DNA of 64,000 bases from Pseudomonas putida (GTDB lineage Bacteria > Pseudomonadota > Gammaproteobacteria > Pseudomonadales > Pseudomonadaceae): NCBI RefSeq assembly GCF_001976065.1, contig NZ_MNAH01000002.1, forward strand, positions 425,450 through 489,449, read 5' to 3'. Position 1 is the first letter of the stretch; every line of letters starts with the position of its first letter. The position numbers and the translations under genes were made by a program. The notes beneath the pieces were generated by a model. The model saw only the letters and a list, made by a program, of their open reading frames with translations, did no database searches and was not told the DNA's origin. Positions 34,193 to 43,653 of the stretch are shown here, piece after piece.

Positions 34193-35346
34193 CGCAGTCC
34201 TAATCCTCTGGCAATGATGCCGCGCAGAATCTCGCGGGTGCCGCCACGCAGGGAAAACGACGGGGCGGTCTGGGTCAGGTAACGCATCACCTGGTCGAGT
34301 CGGGAACCGGGTTGGCGGGTGCCGCCAAACAGGTCATGGGCAAGGTCGGGCAGGGATTGTTCGAGCAGGGCGCCCTGGTCCTTCACCAGCGCTGCCGGAG
34401 TTGCCGGGTTGTCGCCGCGGGCGAGCATGCCGGCGACGCCCAACGACATCTGGCGCAGCACCGCGTAGCGCGCGGCGACGCGACCGAGGCTGACGCGGTG
34501 GCGCGAATCCTGTGGGTCGGCGGCGTCGAGCATTTCCAGGTACAACTGGGTGCTGCTCAGGTAGCGCTCCGGGCCGCTGCGCTCGAGCGCCAGTTCGGCC
34601 CCGACCTGTTTCCAGCCATCACCTGGCTGCCCGATGACAAAGTCGTCGGGCACGAACACGTCATCGAGGAACACTTCATTGAAATCATGCTCGCCCAGCA
34701 TGTTGTAGATCGGCCGAACCGTGACGCCGGAGGCACGCATGTCGATCAACAGTTGCGACAACCCGGCATGACGATTGCTCTCGTCCTTCGGTCCGGTGCG
34801 CAGGAGGGTGACCATGTAGTGGCAGCGGTGGGCACCCGTGGTCCAGACCTTGCTGCCATTGACGAGCCAACCCCCTTCGGTTTTTACCGCCCGGGTCTGC
34901 ACCGACGCCAGGTCGGAGCCGACATTCGGCTCGCTCATGCCAATGCAGAACAGTAGCTCGCCGCGTGCAATAGCCGGCATCAGCCGTGGCGCCAGCACAT
35001 CAGGGGAAAACTTCATCAGCAACGGACCGGATTGCCGCTCGGCGATCCAGTGCGCATTGACTGGCGCGCCAGCGGCCAGCAGCTCCTCAAGCACCACGTA
35101 ACGCTCCAGGGCACTGCGTTCATGTCCGCCGTAGCGCTTGGGCCAGGTCATGCCCAGCCAACCGCGCTCGCCGAGCTTGCGGCTGAACTCAGGGTCGGCA
35201 CCGTTCCAGTTTTTCGCGCGTTCACGAGCCGGGTAGTCCTTCAGTGTTTCGGCGACGAATTCGCGCACTTGGGCCCGTAAAGCCTGGGTTCTGGCGTCCA
35301 ATTGACAGGGACGTATATCGAGTGCCTGCATGGCTTTTTTGCTCAT
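34189..35346 (-). CDS. Acyl-CoA dehydrogenase, partner of 33071
   Basis: The 385-residue protein has CIGMSEPNVGSDLASVQTRA (flavin and substrate loop), NGSKVWTTGAHRCHY, and ends in SLRGGTREILRGIIARGLGLR, the C-terminal motif for FAD and dimer contacts. Length is normal. It is the first gene of a two-gene operon and is divergent from the enoyl-CoA hydratase/TetR genes across a 127-bp region that contains a TetR-like operator. It probably introduces the alpha,beta double bond of an unusual acyl-CoA together with the 33071 subunit. Confidence 0.87.
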   Translation of the reverse strand: MSKKAMQALDIRPCQLDARTQALRAQVREFVAETLKDYPARERAKNWNGADPEFSRKLGERGWLGMTWPKRYGGHERSALERYVVLEELLAAGAPVNAHWIAERQSGPLLMKFSPDVLAPRLMPAIARGELLFCIGMSEPNVGSDLASVQTRAVKTEGGWLVNGSKVWTTGAHRCHYMVTLLRTGPKDESNRHAGLSQLLIDMRASGVTVRPIYNMLGEHDFNEVFLDDVFVPDDFVIGQPGDGWKQVGAELALERSGPERYLSSTQLYLEMLDAADPQDSRHRVSLGRVAARYAVLRQMSLGVAGMLARGDNPATPAALVKDQGALLEQSLPDLAHDLFGGTRQPGSRLDQVMRYLTQTAPSFSLRGGTREILRGIIARGLGLR

Positions 35347-35375
35347 ATGAAGAGGGTTGTTGTTTTGTTTTTGTA

Positions 35376-35397
35376 ACTTGCTGAACGCTCAACAAGT
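35376..35397. promoter_or_regulatory. TetR-type operator in divergent promoter
   Basis: ACTTGCTGA-N4-TCAACAAGT is a 22-bp dyad with one mismatch, placed between the divergent acyl-CoA dehydrogenase and enoyl-CoA hydratase starts. Its symmetry and size fit a dimeric TetR-family repressor. The TetR gene at 36271 ends the hydratase operon, so it is the likely binder and would control both directions. Confidence 0.7.
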
Positions 35398-35473
35398 AAA
35401 TAAGCTAACAGCATCCCAGGCGGCGAATCAAGCCGCTGCTACTGTTGAACCTCGCCAAACATACGGAGCTTGC

Positions 35474-36259
35474 ATGTCGACCAATACCTCCTTTACCCCC
35501 GGCCGCGGCCTGGCACTGGGCCTTGAAGGCCATGTCGCAACCTTGGGTTTCAACCGTCCGCCACTGAATTTTTTCGATGCCGAACTGATCAATGACCTGG
35601 CCGACGCCCTGCAATACCTCGACGATTTGCCACAGTGCCGGGTCGTCATCCTGCAGGCCGAAGGCAAGGTGTTTTGCGCCGGGGCGGACTTCTCGGGTGC
35701 CGATCAGCGCGACCCGCAATACCCGCGCCGTGTCTACAAGTCGGCCGTGCGCCTATTTCGCAATCGCAAACCGCTGATCTGTGTGGTCGAGGGCGCCGCG
35801 ATCGGTGGAGGCCTGGGCCTGGCACTGGTGGCGGACTTTCGCGTGACCAGCGAAAAAGCGCGGTTTTCGGCCAACTTCAACCGGCTGGGCATTCATCAGG
35901 GTTTCGGGATTTCGGTTACCATGCCGCGTCTGGTCGGCCCGCAAATGGCCTCGTTGCTGATCGCCACCGGGCGGCGCATCGATGGCCGTGAAGCCGTGCG
36001 CATCGGATTGGCCGATGTGCTGGCAGAACCGGGCATGGAGCGCCAACAGGCCCGGGAACTGGCCGAGGAAATCGCCGCTTCGGCACCCGGCGCGGTCATG
36101 TCCAGCCGAGAGACCCTGCGCATGGGCCTGGCCGATGCGGTTGACCGGATCATTGATCGCGAGGCGTCCGAGCAGGAGTGGCAGATCGTCAGCGCCGACT
36201 TTGCCGAAGGCACCCGCGCCATGGCTGAACGGCGCACGCCCGTTTTTACAGGACAGTAA
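35474..36259 (+). CDS. Enoyl-CoA hydratase/isomerase family protein
   Basis: This 261-residue crotonase-fold protein starts at the ATG at 35474, with GGAG 5 nt upstream; an upstream in-frame start has no ribosome site. The oxyanion-hole segments VFCAGADFSGADQ and VEGAAIGGGLGLALVADFRV are present. It would hydrate or isomerise the enoyl-CoA made by the divergent dehydrogenase pair. It is followed by the tetR gene 11 bp downstream. Glutamates typical of hydratases (the ExxxxG pair) are not clearly in place, so an isomerase or hydrolase role is possible. Confidence 0.85.
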   Translation: MSTNTSFTPGRGLALGLEGHVATLGFNRPPLNFFDAELINDLADALQYLDDLPQCRVVILQAEGKVFCAGADFSGADQRDPQYPRRVYKSAVRLFRNRKPLICVVEGAAIGGGLGLALVADFRVTSEKARFSANFNRLGIHQGFGISVTMPRLVGPQMASLLIATGRRIDGREAVRIGLADVLAEPGMERQQARELAEEIAASAPGAVMSSRETLRMGLADAVDRIIDREASEQEWQIVSADFAEGTRAMAERRTPVFTGQ

Positions 36260-36270
36260 GGAATCACCCG

Positions 36271-36921
36271 ATGGAACCCGTAGAAAAAACCACCCAGCCG
36301 ACTTCGCGGCGCACGCAACTGGAGCGTCGCGCCGAGGCGGAACAACGCCTGCTGGTCGCTGCCCGACAGATCGTCGCGCGCAAGGGCTGGGTCGGCATGA
36401 CGCTATCGGAGGTGGGCGAGGAAGCGGGCTACAGTCGTGGCCTGGCGACTCACCATTTTGGCAACAAGGCCGGTCTGCTGCGTGCCCTGGCGGGTTTCGT
36501 CAATGCGACATTCATGGAATTGGTCCAGGCCCGGTCGCCGCAGTGGCGCCCGGGGATGGATGCGCTCAAGGGATTTGTCAGTGTCTATCTGGCGCGCCCG
36601 GACGGCGACTGGGTCAATACCCGTGCACTGTTGGCCCTGATGTCGGAGGCCGTGACCCAGGACTCGGAAACGGTGCAGGTCCTCGCCGAGTACAACCTCT
36701 CGGTGCAAAAGCATCTGGCAAGGTACATCAGCGAAGGCATCGACAACGGCGAGATCCGCTCGAACGTGGACCCCATGACAGGGGCCTTGCTGTTCCTGGG
36801 CACGTTGCGCGGCATGATGCTGCAGGTCCTGCTGAACCCCGCGTCCGTCGATCTGGAGTTGCTGCACACGCAGATGCTGGCCTTCATCGAAAACGCATTG
36901 GCATCCGTACGATCCTTGTAG
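36271..36921 (+). CDS. TetR-family transcriptional repressor
   Basis: The 216-residue protein has a TetR HTH (about residues 18-65): RLLVAARQIVARKGWVGMTLSEVGEEAGYSRGLATHHFGNKAGLLRAL. A helical ligand-binding domain follows. It lies 11 bp after the enoyl-CoA hydratase gene. The dyad at 35376-35397 is the probable operator, giving negative autoregulation and control of the divergent acyl-CoA dehydrogenase pair. The ligand is likely an acyl-CoA or the free acid, as for other TetR proteins of fatty-acid-like pathways. Its final bases overlap a REP-like GTAGGAGCGA. Confidence 0.88.
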   Translation: MEPVEKTTQPTSRRTQLERRAEAEQRLLVAARQIVARKGWVGMTLSEVGEEAGYSRGLATHHFGNKAGLLRALAGFVNATFMELVQARSPQWRPGMDALKGFVSVYLARPDGDWVNTRALLALMSEAVTQDSETVQVLAEYNLSVQKHLARYISEGIDNGEIRSNVDPMTGALLFLGTLRGMMLQVLLNPASVDLELLHTQMLAFIENALASVRSL

Positions 36922-36927
36922 GAGCGA

Positions 36928-39615
36928 TCAGTCCAGCAACCCCTGGGCTCGTGCGATCGACACCGCCTCGGTGCGTCCGCCCGCGCCGAGTTTGCTGTTG
37001 ATCTTGCGCAAGTGCGATTTCACCGTCAGTTCCGAGAGAAACATTTTCTCGGCGATTTCGCGGTTGCGGTAGCCCAGTGCAAGCAAGCGCACCACCTGGA
37101 GTTCACGGGTGGAGAGAGTGGTCTGCGGTTCGTCTTCACGCTTGGGTTCGACCTTCCTGTGGCTGTTTTCGCCACGCAGCAACCGGGCGATAAAACCGCT
37201 GCCAATGCCCAACGCTTCTTCCTGGCCATGGTAGGTCACCGACCAGCGCTCCAGCACAGCCGCCAGGGGCGCGCCTTCATCGAGAAAGGTGCGGATAAAT
37301 CCGACGTGGCTGGCCAGGCGCAGGGCCGCCGTCAAATGTTCAAGCGCCTCTTTGTGGTGTTTCGCGCCGTCAAGTGCGAGGACCAGCAACAAACGCAACT
37401 TCAAGGCCCGACGATGCTGGTGTCGTTCAAGTGCGTGGGCCATGGCCTGACGCAACGTGTCGACGCAAGCGCTATCACCTTGCGCGATACGCAGGCGCTG
37501 GCGCGCGATGAAAGGGGTGTCGACGTCATTGGCGCTCAAGGTCACGCCCGGTTGTTCCCAGTCGCTCAGTTGCTCGGCGGCGCGCATGGCGTGATCGGCG
37601 GTATCCAGGCGATTTTCCAGGGTGGCGACACGCGCCCGTTCCAGCCAGGTCGAACAGAGGATGCGCGTAGAACCGGCCAGTTGGCCCAACTGATCGAGAT
37701 CGGCCAGATATCGCATCCAGGCCGGCCGGTCGCCGTGCAGGTAGGCAAGGCGGGCCAATAATACATGGGTGCTGATCAATGAGTCCGGCGCAGCATGCTG
37801 CCGGGCATAGGGCAGCAGTTCGGTGAGTCGGCGCCGTGCTTCATCGACCGCGTCCGTTTCGTAGAGCACCACGCAATGGATGGTTTGCAGGACCGGATAA
37901 CCCACCGGTGGCGTACCCGCCAGCGACTCGCGACTGCGGCGCATGGCTGTGTCCGCGCGGGTCAGGGCGCTGTCGAGTTGCCCTTGGGTCAGGTCAAGCA
38001 TCGTTTCCAGCGCATCGGTGACATCGCGCAGGTAGGTCGACTCCTGTTGCGCCTCGCGCAGCCCGGCTCCGCCGAGCATTTTGCGTGCTTCGTCGAAGCG
38101 GCCGGTGTAGAACAGCGCGCAGATTTGCACAAATGCCGTGACGCGATACTGCAATTTGTCCTCAGGACCCAGCTGCAACAACAGCTCGGTGGCGGCCACC
38201 AGCGCTTCATCGACACGGTCGCCGATCAGCAGCAACAGCGGGTGAACGTAGTGGTGTTCTTGCGCCAGCGCCGGGTTTTCCAGGACCTGCAGTGCGTCCT
38301 TGTGACGACGCGCATGCAGCAGTGCCCAGGCGTAGGCAATGCCCAGGCGCGGATGCACATCGCGTATCTCCACGGGAATGCGCGAAAGCCAGCGCATCAA
38401 CAGGCTGGCATGGCCATTCTCCACCAGTTCGTCGATGTGCAGCACCAGTTGCGTGGCTGCTTCGTCGACGGCGTGGGCGGTAAACAGATGTTCAAGGGCT
38501 TCTACCGGGCGCTCATTGGCGAAATACCAACTCGCGGCCTTTTGATGCTGCCGCTCGAACAGGTCCGGGTGACGCTTGAGGGTTTGCAGGAGAAAATCGG
38601 CGAACAGCGGGTGATAACGAAACCATTGGCGCTGCTCGTCCGTTGCCATCACGAACAGGTTGGCCCGTTCCAGTGACTCGATCATCGACTGGTTGTCATG
38701 GCGACCTGTGACGGCATCGCACAAGGCTGGACAGAATCGCGCCAGGACGCAGGTTTCTAACAGAAATTGCTGGACCTGCGCGGTCTGCCGGGCCAACACG
38801 TCTTCGCCGAAGTACTCCGCCAATGCCGGGTTTGAACCGTTGTAGGAGGCAATGAACGCGGCCGGATCGCCGTGTCTTTGCAGAGACAGGGTGGCCAGGT
38901 AAATGCCGCAGATCCAGCCTTCGGTGCGCTCGTGCAGGCTTTCGATATCGGCCAGGTCCAGCGGCAACTGGCGCTTTTGCAAGATGTAGGTGGCAGTCTC
39001 GTCAGGGCTCAGGCGCAGCGCATCGGTGCCGATCTCCAGCAGTTCGCCACGGGCGCGCAAACGGCCCAGATTGATCTGGGGGGTGGTGCGCGATGCGATG
39101 GCCAGGGTCGCCCCCATGGGCAACGCCTTGAGCAACTGCTGGATGAATTCGAGGGCCGGCGTCTGATCAAGGACTTCGAATTCGTCCATCAGCAGGGTGA
39201 ACGCGTCGTCACTCGCGGCGATGTGCTCGAGCAGCCAGTGCTCGCGCTGCGCCGCACTGCTTTCGGCAGCGGGGTTGTCGCCCGCCTCGATCAAACCGAT
39301 ATCGCGCAGGCCGGTAAGCAGTACTTGAGTCAAGCGCTGCGGATCTTTGTCCAGGGCATCGAGGTTGCACCACAACACACGCCGGCCTTCGGCCAGGCAA
39401 CGTTCGCGGTATTGCTGCAGCAGCGTGGTCTTGCCGTAGCCGGGGCAGGCACTGATCAGGATAAGCCGCAAGCCATCGCGTGGTTGCAGTTGCTCAAGCA
39501 AGGCTGAACGTTCCAATTGACCCGGCAGGGTGGCCGGCGCCAGGAATTTACCCGCGCGAATGGGCGGCGTTGCTCCCTGTGCTGGTTCGTTGGAACTACG
39601 TTCAAAACCTTCCAT
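36928..39615 (-). CDS. LAL (MalT/AlkS-type) ATP-dependent LuxR regulator 1
   Basis: This 895-residue STAND-class regulator has Walker A ACPGYGKTT (about residues 56-64) and a Walker B-like FTLLMDEFEVLD. The large middle part is of TPR-like helices. A C-terminal LuxR HTH occupies about 828-892 (LSTRELQVVRLLALGYRNREIAEKMFLSELTVKSHLRKI). These proteins activate catabolic operons on binding inducer and ATP, as MalT does for maltose and AlkS for alkanes. It is divergent from the aldehyde dehydrogenase at 39774 across 158 bp, its likely target along with the alcohol dehydrogenase and acyl-CoA dehydrogenase genes that follow. RBS AGGTAGGA precedes the ATG. Confidence 0.9.
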   Translation of the reverse strand: MEGFERSSNEPAQGATPPIRAGKFLAPATLPGQLERSALLEQLQPRDGLRLILISACPGYGKTTLLQQYRERCLAEGRRVLWCNLDALDKDPQRLTQVLLTGLRDIGLIEAGDNPAAESSAAQREHWLLEHIAASDDAFTLLMDEFEVLDQTPALEFIQQLLKALPMGATLAIASRTTPQINLGRLRARGELLEIGTDALRLSPDETATYILQKRQLPLDLADIESLHERTEGWICGIYLATLSLQRHGDPAAFIASYNGSNPALAEYFGEDVLARQTAQVQQFLLETCVLARFCPALCDAVTGRHDNQSMIESLERANLFVMATDEQRQWFRYHPLFADFLLQTLKRHPDLFERQHQKAASWYFANERPVEALEHLFTAHAVDEAATQLVLHIDELVENGHASLLMRWLSRIPVEIRDVHPRLGIAYAWALLHARRHKDALQVLENPALAQEHHYVHPLLLLIGDRVDEALVAATELLLQLGPEDKLQYRVTAFVQICALFYTGRFDEARKMLGGAGLREAQQESTYLRDVTDALETMLDLTQGQLDSALTRADTAMRRSRESLAGTPPVGYPVLQTIHCVVLYETDAVDEARRRLTELLPYARQHAAPDSLISTHVLLARLAYLHGDRPAWMRYLADLDQLGQLAGSTRILCSTWLERARVATLENRLDTADHAMRAAEQLSDWEQPGVTLSANDVDTPFIARQRLRIAQGDSACVDTLRQAMAHALERHQHRRALKLRLLLVLALDGAKHHKEALEHLTAALRLASHVGFIRTFLDEGAPLAAVLERWSVTYHGQEEALGIGSGFIARLLRGENSHRKVEPKREDEPQTTLSTRELQVVRLLALGYRNREIAEKMFLSELTVKSHLRKINSKLGAGGRTEAVSIARAQGLLD

Positions 39616-39773
39616 GCATCCTACCTTTGGTTGTCGTCGGGCCGGTGCGGGCCTTTCTAGTATCGCCTGTCATGAGCGACACCCGATTCAGGGTTCGAGC
39701 CCGCCAGTGTAACGGGACGACACCGGATTGGCAGCTCCCCAACCGCCCACCCTTGCATGGAAGTCCGAACACC

Positions 39774-41186
39774 ATGAGTGCCAACGAAAACCTGAAGGCT
39801 GCCGATATTCGCGTGATCCTGGACAAGCAACGTGCCGCAAGCCTTGCCAGTGAGCCTTGGACGGCCGCACAACGCTGCGAACTGATCGACCGGGCCATCG
39901 GCCTGCTGGTCGATTACCAGGACGACATCATCGAAGCCCTGTCAGCGGACTTCGGTCATCGCAGCCGCGACTTTTCGCGCATGCTCGATGTACTGGGGCC
40001 ATTGGCATCGTTGAAGTATACCAAGGCGAAAATTGCCGAATGGATGCAGCCAGACCAGAGGGCCACCGACCGCGGCGAGGCGTGGGTGCAGTATCAGCCG
40101 CTGGGCGTGGTGGGCATTCTCACGGCCTGGAACTTTCCGGGGAACATGGTCTTCAACGGTCTGGCAGGGGCCCTGGCCGCGGGCAACCGGGTGATGATCA
40201 AGGTCTCGGAATACAACCCGCAAACCTCGGCGTTGCTGGCGCGGATCTTCCGTGAAGTCTATGCCGAAGACGAAGTGGCAATCATCACCGGTGGCCCGGA
40301 CATCGGCCACGCCTTCAGCCAGCAACCGTTCGACCATCTGTTGTTCACCGGCGCCAGCAGCATCGGCAAGCACGTCATGCGCGCCGCCGCCGAGAACCTG
40401 GTGCCGGTCACCCTGGAGCTGGGCGGCAAGTCGCCGACCATCATTTCGCGCTCCGCCGACCTTAGAGTCGCGGTCACTAAAATCCTCACCGGCAAGCTGC
40501 ACAACGCCGGGCAGATCTGCCTGGCGCCAGACTACGTGTTCGTGCCCGAGGAACAACAGGACGCCTTCGTCGAAACGGTCCGGGACGTGGTTGCCACGCT
40601 GTTCCCGACACTGCTCGAGAACCCGGACTACACCTCGGTGATCAACGCCCGTCACTTTGAACGTCTGCACGGTTACCTCAACGAGGCGCGTGACGCGGGT
40701 GTCGAGCTGATCGAACTGAACCCGGCCGGCGAGGATTTCAGTGGCCAGAAGCACCACAAGATGGTGCCGACCCTGCTGCGCAACCCCGGTGATGAACTGC
40801 AGATCATGCAGGACGAGATTTTCGGCCCGCTGTTGCCGTTCAAACCCTACAAATCATTCGCGGAAGTGATCAGCTACATCAATTTGCGTCCACGTCCGTT
40901 GGGCCTGTACTACTTCGGCGACGATGCCGGGGAAGAGTCCTTTGTACTCAATCGCACCACCTCTGGCGGGGTCACCCTCAATGACGTGCTGCGCCATGGC
41001 GGTGTCGAGACGCTGCCCTTCGGCGGTGTCGGTCACAGCGGCATGGGCTGCTACCACGGGATCGACGGCTTCCGCACCTTCAGCCACGGCAAATCGGTAC
41101 TGCGCGCTGTCGACGGGCCGGACGCGATGCGTCCTCCGTACAGCGAACAGGTTCGTCAGTTCGTCGGTTCGATGATCAAGCGCTAA
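39774..41186 (+). CDS. Aldehyde dehydrogenase, coniferyl-aldehyde dehydrogenase type
   Basis: The 470-residue protein starts at ATG 39774; earlier in-frame starts would place coding sequence over the divergent promoter. Catalytic Cys249 (HNAGQICLAPDYVF) and Glu215 (LELGGKSP) are in place, with the cofactor motif FTGASSIGKHV. This shorter subfamily without the long N-terminal extension includes CalB-like and long-chain aldehyde dehydrogenases of membrane-proximal location. It precedes an alcohol dehydrogenase gene by 70 bp, together giving alcohol to acid oxidation. It is probably activated by the divergent LAL regulator. Confidence 0.88.
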   Translation: MSANENLKAADIRVILDKQRAASLASEPWTAAQRCELIDRAIGLLVDYQDDIIEALSADFGHRSRDFSRMLDVLGPLASLKYTKAKIAEWMQPDQRATDRGEAWVQYQPLGVVGILTAWNFPGNMVFNGLAGALAAGNRVMIKVSEYNPQTSALLARIFREVYAEDEVAIITGGPDIGHAFSQQPFDHLLFTGASSIGKHVMRAAAENLVPVTLELGGKSPTIISRSADLRVAVTKILTGKLHNAGQICLAPDYVFVPEEQQDAFVETVRDVVATLFPTLLENPDYTSVINARHFERLHGYLNEARDAGVELIELNPAGEDFSGQKHHKMVPTLLRNPGDELQIMQDEIFGPLLPFKPYKSFAEVISYINLRPRPLGLYYFGDDAGEESFVLNRTTSGGVTLNDVLRHGGVETLPFGGVGHSGMGCYHGIDGFRTFSHGKSVLRAVDGPDAMRPPYSEQVRQFVGSMIKR

Positions 41187-41256
41187 GACAACCCCCGGGA
41201 TGGCGGATGCGTTCGCCATCGCCGGCCACATCCTGCTTAAACAAGAGAATAAAAAT

Positions 41257-42342
41257 ATGAAAGCTGCCGTTCTGCATGCCCCCGGTACGCCACTGATCAT
41301 CGAAGAAGTCGGCATCAGCAAGCCCGGCCCACGGGAAGTGCTGGTGCGCACCGTTGCGGTAGGGGTTTGTCACTCCGACCTGCACTTCGTCGATGGCGCT
41401 TATCCGTACCCGATGCCGGTGGTGCTCGGTCATGAAGCGTCCGGCATCGTCGAACAAGTGGGCAGCGAGGTGCGCACGGTCAAGCCGGGCGATCACGTGG
41501 TGACCTGCCTGTCGGCCTATTGCGGCCACTGCGAGCATTGCGTCACCGGGCACCTGTCGTTGTGCGTGTCCCCGGACACCAAGCGCCGTGTCGATGAAGA
41601 GTCGCGCCTGACCTACGTACAAAAACCGATGACCCAGTTCATCAACCTGTCGGCCTATGCCGAGCAGATGCTGGTGCACGAGAACGCCTTGGTGGCCATA
41701 CGCCGCGACATGCCACTCGACCGCGCCGCATTGCTCGGTTGCGCGGTCACCACCGGCACCGGTGCGGTGTTCAACACAGCCAAGGTGCGCCCGGGCGAGA
41801 CGGTGGCGGTGATCGGTTGCGGCGGTATCGGCCTGTCCACCATCAATGGCGCGGCACTGGCCGGTGCCGGGCGAATCATCGCCATCGACATGCTCGACTC
41901 GAAACTGGAGTTGGCCAAACAGTTTGGCGCCACCGATGTGGTCAACGCCAAGGACGGCAGCGCCGTTGCGCAGGTGCTGGAGTTGACCCGAGGCGGTGTG
42001 CATCACGCCTTCGAGTGCATCGGCCTCAAGCAAACTGCCGAGCAGGCGTTCGGCATGCTGGCTCGCGGCGGCACCGCGACGATCATCGGCATGATCAAAC
42101 CCGGCGTGAAATTGGAACTGGACCCCATGGCCATGTTGCACGAGCGCCGCATCCAGGGGTCGTTCATGGGCTCCAACCGCTTCCCGGTGGACCTGCCACG
42201 CCTGACCGACTTCTACATGCAGGGCCGGCTCAAGCTCGATGAAATGATCTCGCAGCGCATCAAGCTTGAGCAGATCAACGAGGCCTTCGACGAGTTGCGC
42301 CGTGGCGAGCTGGCGCGCTCGGTCATCGTCTTCGATCAATGA
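41257..42342 (+). CDS. Zn-dependent alcohol dehydrogenase
   Basis: This 361-residue medium-chain dehydrogenase has zinc ligands Cys38 and His59 (GHEASG), the structural zinc cysteines 89, 92, 95 and 103, and NAD motif VIGCGGIGLS. Start ATG 41257 follows an AAGAGAAT site. It resembles class III-like and aryl or branched alcohol dehydrogenases. With the aldehyde dehydrogenase just upstream it can convert a primary alcohol to a carboxylic acid. The placement between these and paired acyl-CoA dehydrogenase genes suggests an alcohol substrate with a large or branched skeleton. Confidence 0.88.
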   Translation: MKAAVLHAPGTPLIIEEVGISKPGPREVLVRTVAVGVCHSDLHFVDGAYPYPMPVVLGHEASGIVEQVGSEVRTVKPGDHVVTCLSAYCGHCEHCVTGHLSLCVSPDTKRRVDEESRLTYVQKPMTQFINLSAYAEQMLVHENALVAIRRDMPLDRAALLGCAVTTGTGAVFNTAKVRPGETVAVIGCGGIGLSTINGAALAGAGRIIAIDMLDSKLELAKQFGATDVVNAKDGSAVAQVLELTRGGVHHAFECIGLKQTAEQAFGMLARGGTATIIGMIKPGVKLELDPMAMLHERRIQGSFMGSNRFPVDLPRLTDFYMQGRLKLDEMISQRIKLEQINEAFDELRRGELARSVIVFDQ

Positions 42343-42349
42343 CGCTGCG

Positions 42350-42382
42350 CTGCCGTCGCCAGGTTGCCCTGTGCGACGGCAG
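42350..42382 (+). terminator. Hairpin between alcohol dehydrogenase and acyl-CoA dehydrogenase
   Basis: CTGCCGTCGC and GCGACGGCAG form a perfect 10-bp stem with a 13-nt loop, 8 bp after the alcohol dehydrogenase stop. No T-run follows, so partial termination or processing is likely. Confidence 0.5.
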
Positions 42383-42446
42383 GCCCCACTCGGTCATCGA
42401 CTAACAAGACCAGCCACAGGCTGGCGACTCATCATTGAGGTATCAG

Positions 42447-43643
42447 ATGGACATTCATTTCAGCGCCGAGGAAGTGGCGTTCCGCGAGCAAGTGCGCGGG
42501 TTTCTCGAGGCCAACCTGCCGCAAGACATCGCGGACAGGATCAACCAGGGCAAGTCGGTGTGCAAAGCCGACCAGGTGCTGTGGATGCGCACCCTCAATG
42601 ACCAGGGCTGGCTGGCGGCGAGCTGGCCGGTGGAGCAGGGTGGCACGGGCTGGACCGCCGTGCAGAAGCATATTTTCGATGAAGAATGTTCGGTGGCCGG
42701 TGCGCCCCGAATCGTGCCGTTCGGCATCAACATGGTCGGCCCGGTGATCATCAAGTTCGGCACCGAAGAACAAAAGGCCCATTACCTGCCGCGCATCCTC
42801 AATTGCGTGGACTGGTGGTGCCAGGGCTACTCCGAGCCGGGCGCCGGCTCCGACCTGGCCAGCCTGCGCACCCGCGCGGTGCGGGACGGCGACGACTACG
42901 TGGTCAACGGCCAGAAGACCTGGACCTCCACCGGGCACATGGCCGACTGGATGTTCTGCCTGGTGCGCACCGACCCCGAGGCGCAACAGCAACGGGGCAT
43001 TTCCTTCCTGCTGATCGACATGAAGAGCCCCGGCATCACGGTGCGGCCGATCATCACCCTCGATGGCGGCCATTACGTCAACGAAGTGTTCCTCGACAAC
43101 GTGCGGGTACCGGTGAAGAACCTGGTCGGCCGCGAGAACGAGGGCTGGACTTGTGCCAAGTATCTGCTGACCCATGAGCGCACGACCATCGCCGGGATCG
43201 GCATCGCCAAGGCCATGTTGTCGCGGCTCAAAGCGGTGGCTAAGGCGGAGCGTCGCAACGGCAAGCCCCTGATCGAAGATCCGCACTTTCGGGCACAGAT
43301 CGCCGACGTGGAAATCCAGTTGATGGCCATCGGCATGAGCAACCTGCGCATCCTCGCTGCGGCCCAGGAGGGCGGTGTTCCCGGTTCGGAAAGCTCGATC
43401 CTGAAAATCAAGGGCACCGAGATTCGCCAGGCGATCACCTACCTGCTGACCAAAGCCGTGGGAGCCTACGCCAACCCGTTCCTCAAGGACGAGTTGGGCT
43501 ACGACCATGAGGGCGAACTGCTGCACAGCGAGTTCAGCAATAGCTCCACCTGCCAGTACCTGGACATGCGCAAAGCTTCGGTCTACGGCGGTTCCACTGA
43601 AATCCAGAAGAACATCATCGCCAAGATGATTCTCGAACTCTAA
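42447..43643 (+). CDS. Acyl-CoA dehydrogenase (catalytic-type, paired)
   Basis: The 398-residue protein has substrate/flavin loop WWCQGYSEPGAGSDLASL, NGQKTWTSTGHMADWMF, and ends with SVYGGSTEIQKNIIAKMILEL, the canonical C-terminal FAD motif. It starts at ATG 42447 after TTGAGG. A 10-bp gap separates it from another acyl-CoA dehydrogenase gene, so the two probably form a heteromeric enzyme like the steroid side-chain ACADs (ChsE-type). It is the larger, motif-complete partner. Confidence 0.9.
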   Translation: MDIHFSAEEVAFREQVRGFLEANLPQDIADRINQGKSVCKADQVLWMRTLNDQGWLAASWPVEQGGTGWTAVQKHIFDEECSVAGAPRIVPFGINMVGPVIIKFGTEEQKAHYLPRILNCVDWWCQGYSEPGAGSDLASLRTRAVRDGDDYVVNGQKTWTSTGHMADWMFCLVRTDPEAQQQRGISFLLIDMKSPGITVRPIITLDGGHYVNEVFLDNVRVPVKNLVGRENEGWTCAKYLLTHERTTIAGIGIAKAMLSRLKAVAKAERRNGKPLIEDPHFRAQIADVEIQLMAIGMSNLRILAAAQEGGVPGSESSILKIKGTEIRQAITYLLTKAVGAYANPFLKDELGYDHEGELLHSEFSNSSTCQYLDMRKASVYGGSTEIQKNIIAKMILEL

Positions 43644-43653
43644 GGGGCAGACC

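Noticed and set aside
32969..34282. Open frame of about 437 codons opposite the acyl-CoA dehydrogenase at 33071
   Set aside because: Antisense shadow; the minus-strand frame encodes a clear acyl-CoA dehydrogenase and overlaps its partner by ATGA.
39480..39773. Possible 98-residue N-terminal extension of the aldehyde dehydrogenase
   Set aside because: It would overlap the LAL regulator gene on the other strand and lacks aldehyde dehydrogenase motifs; ATG 39774 fits the family length.
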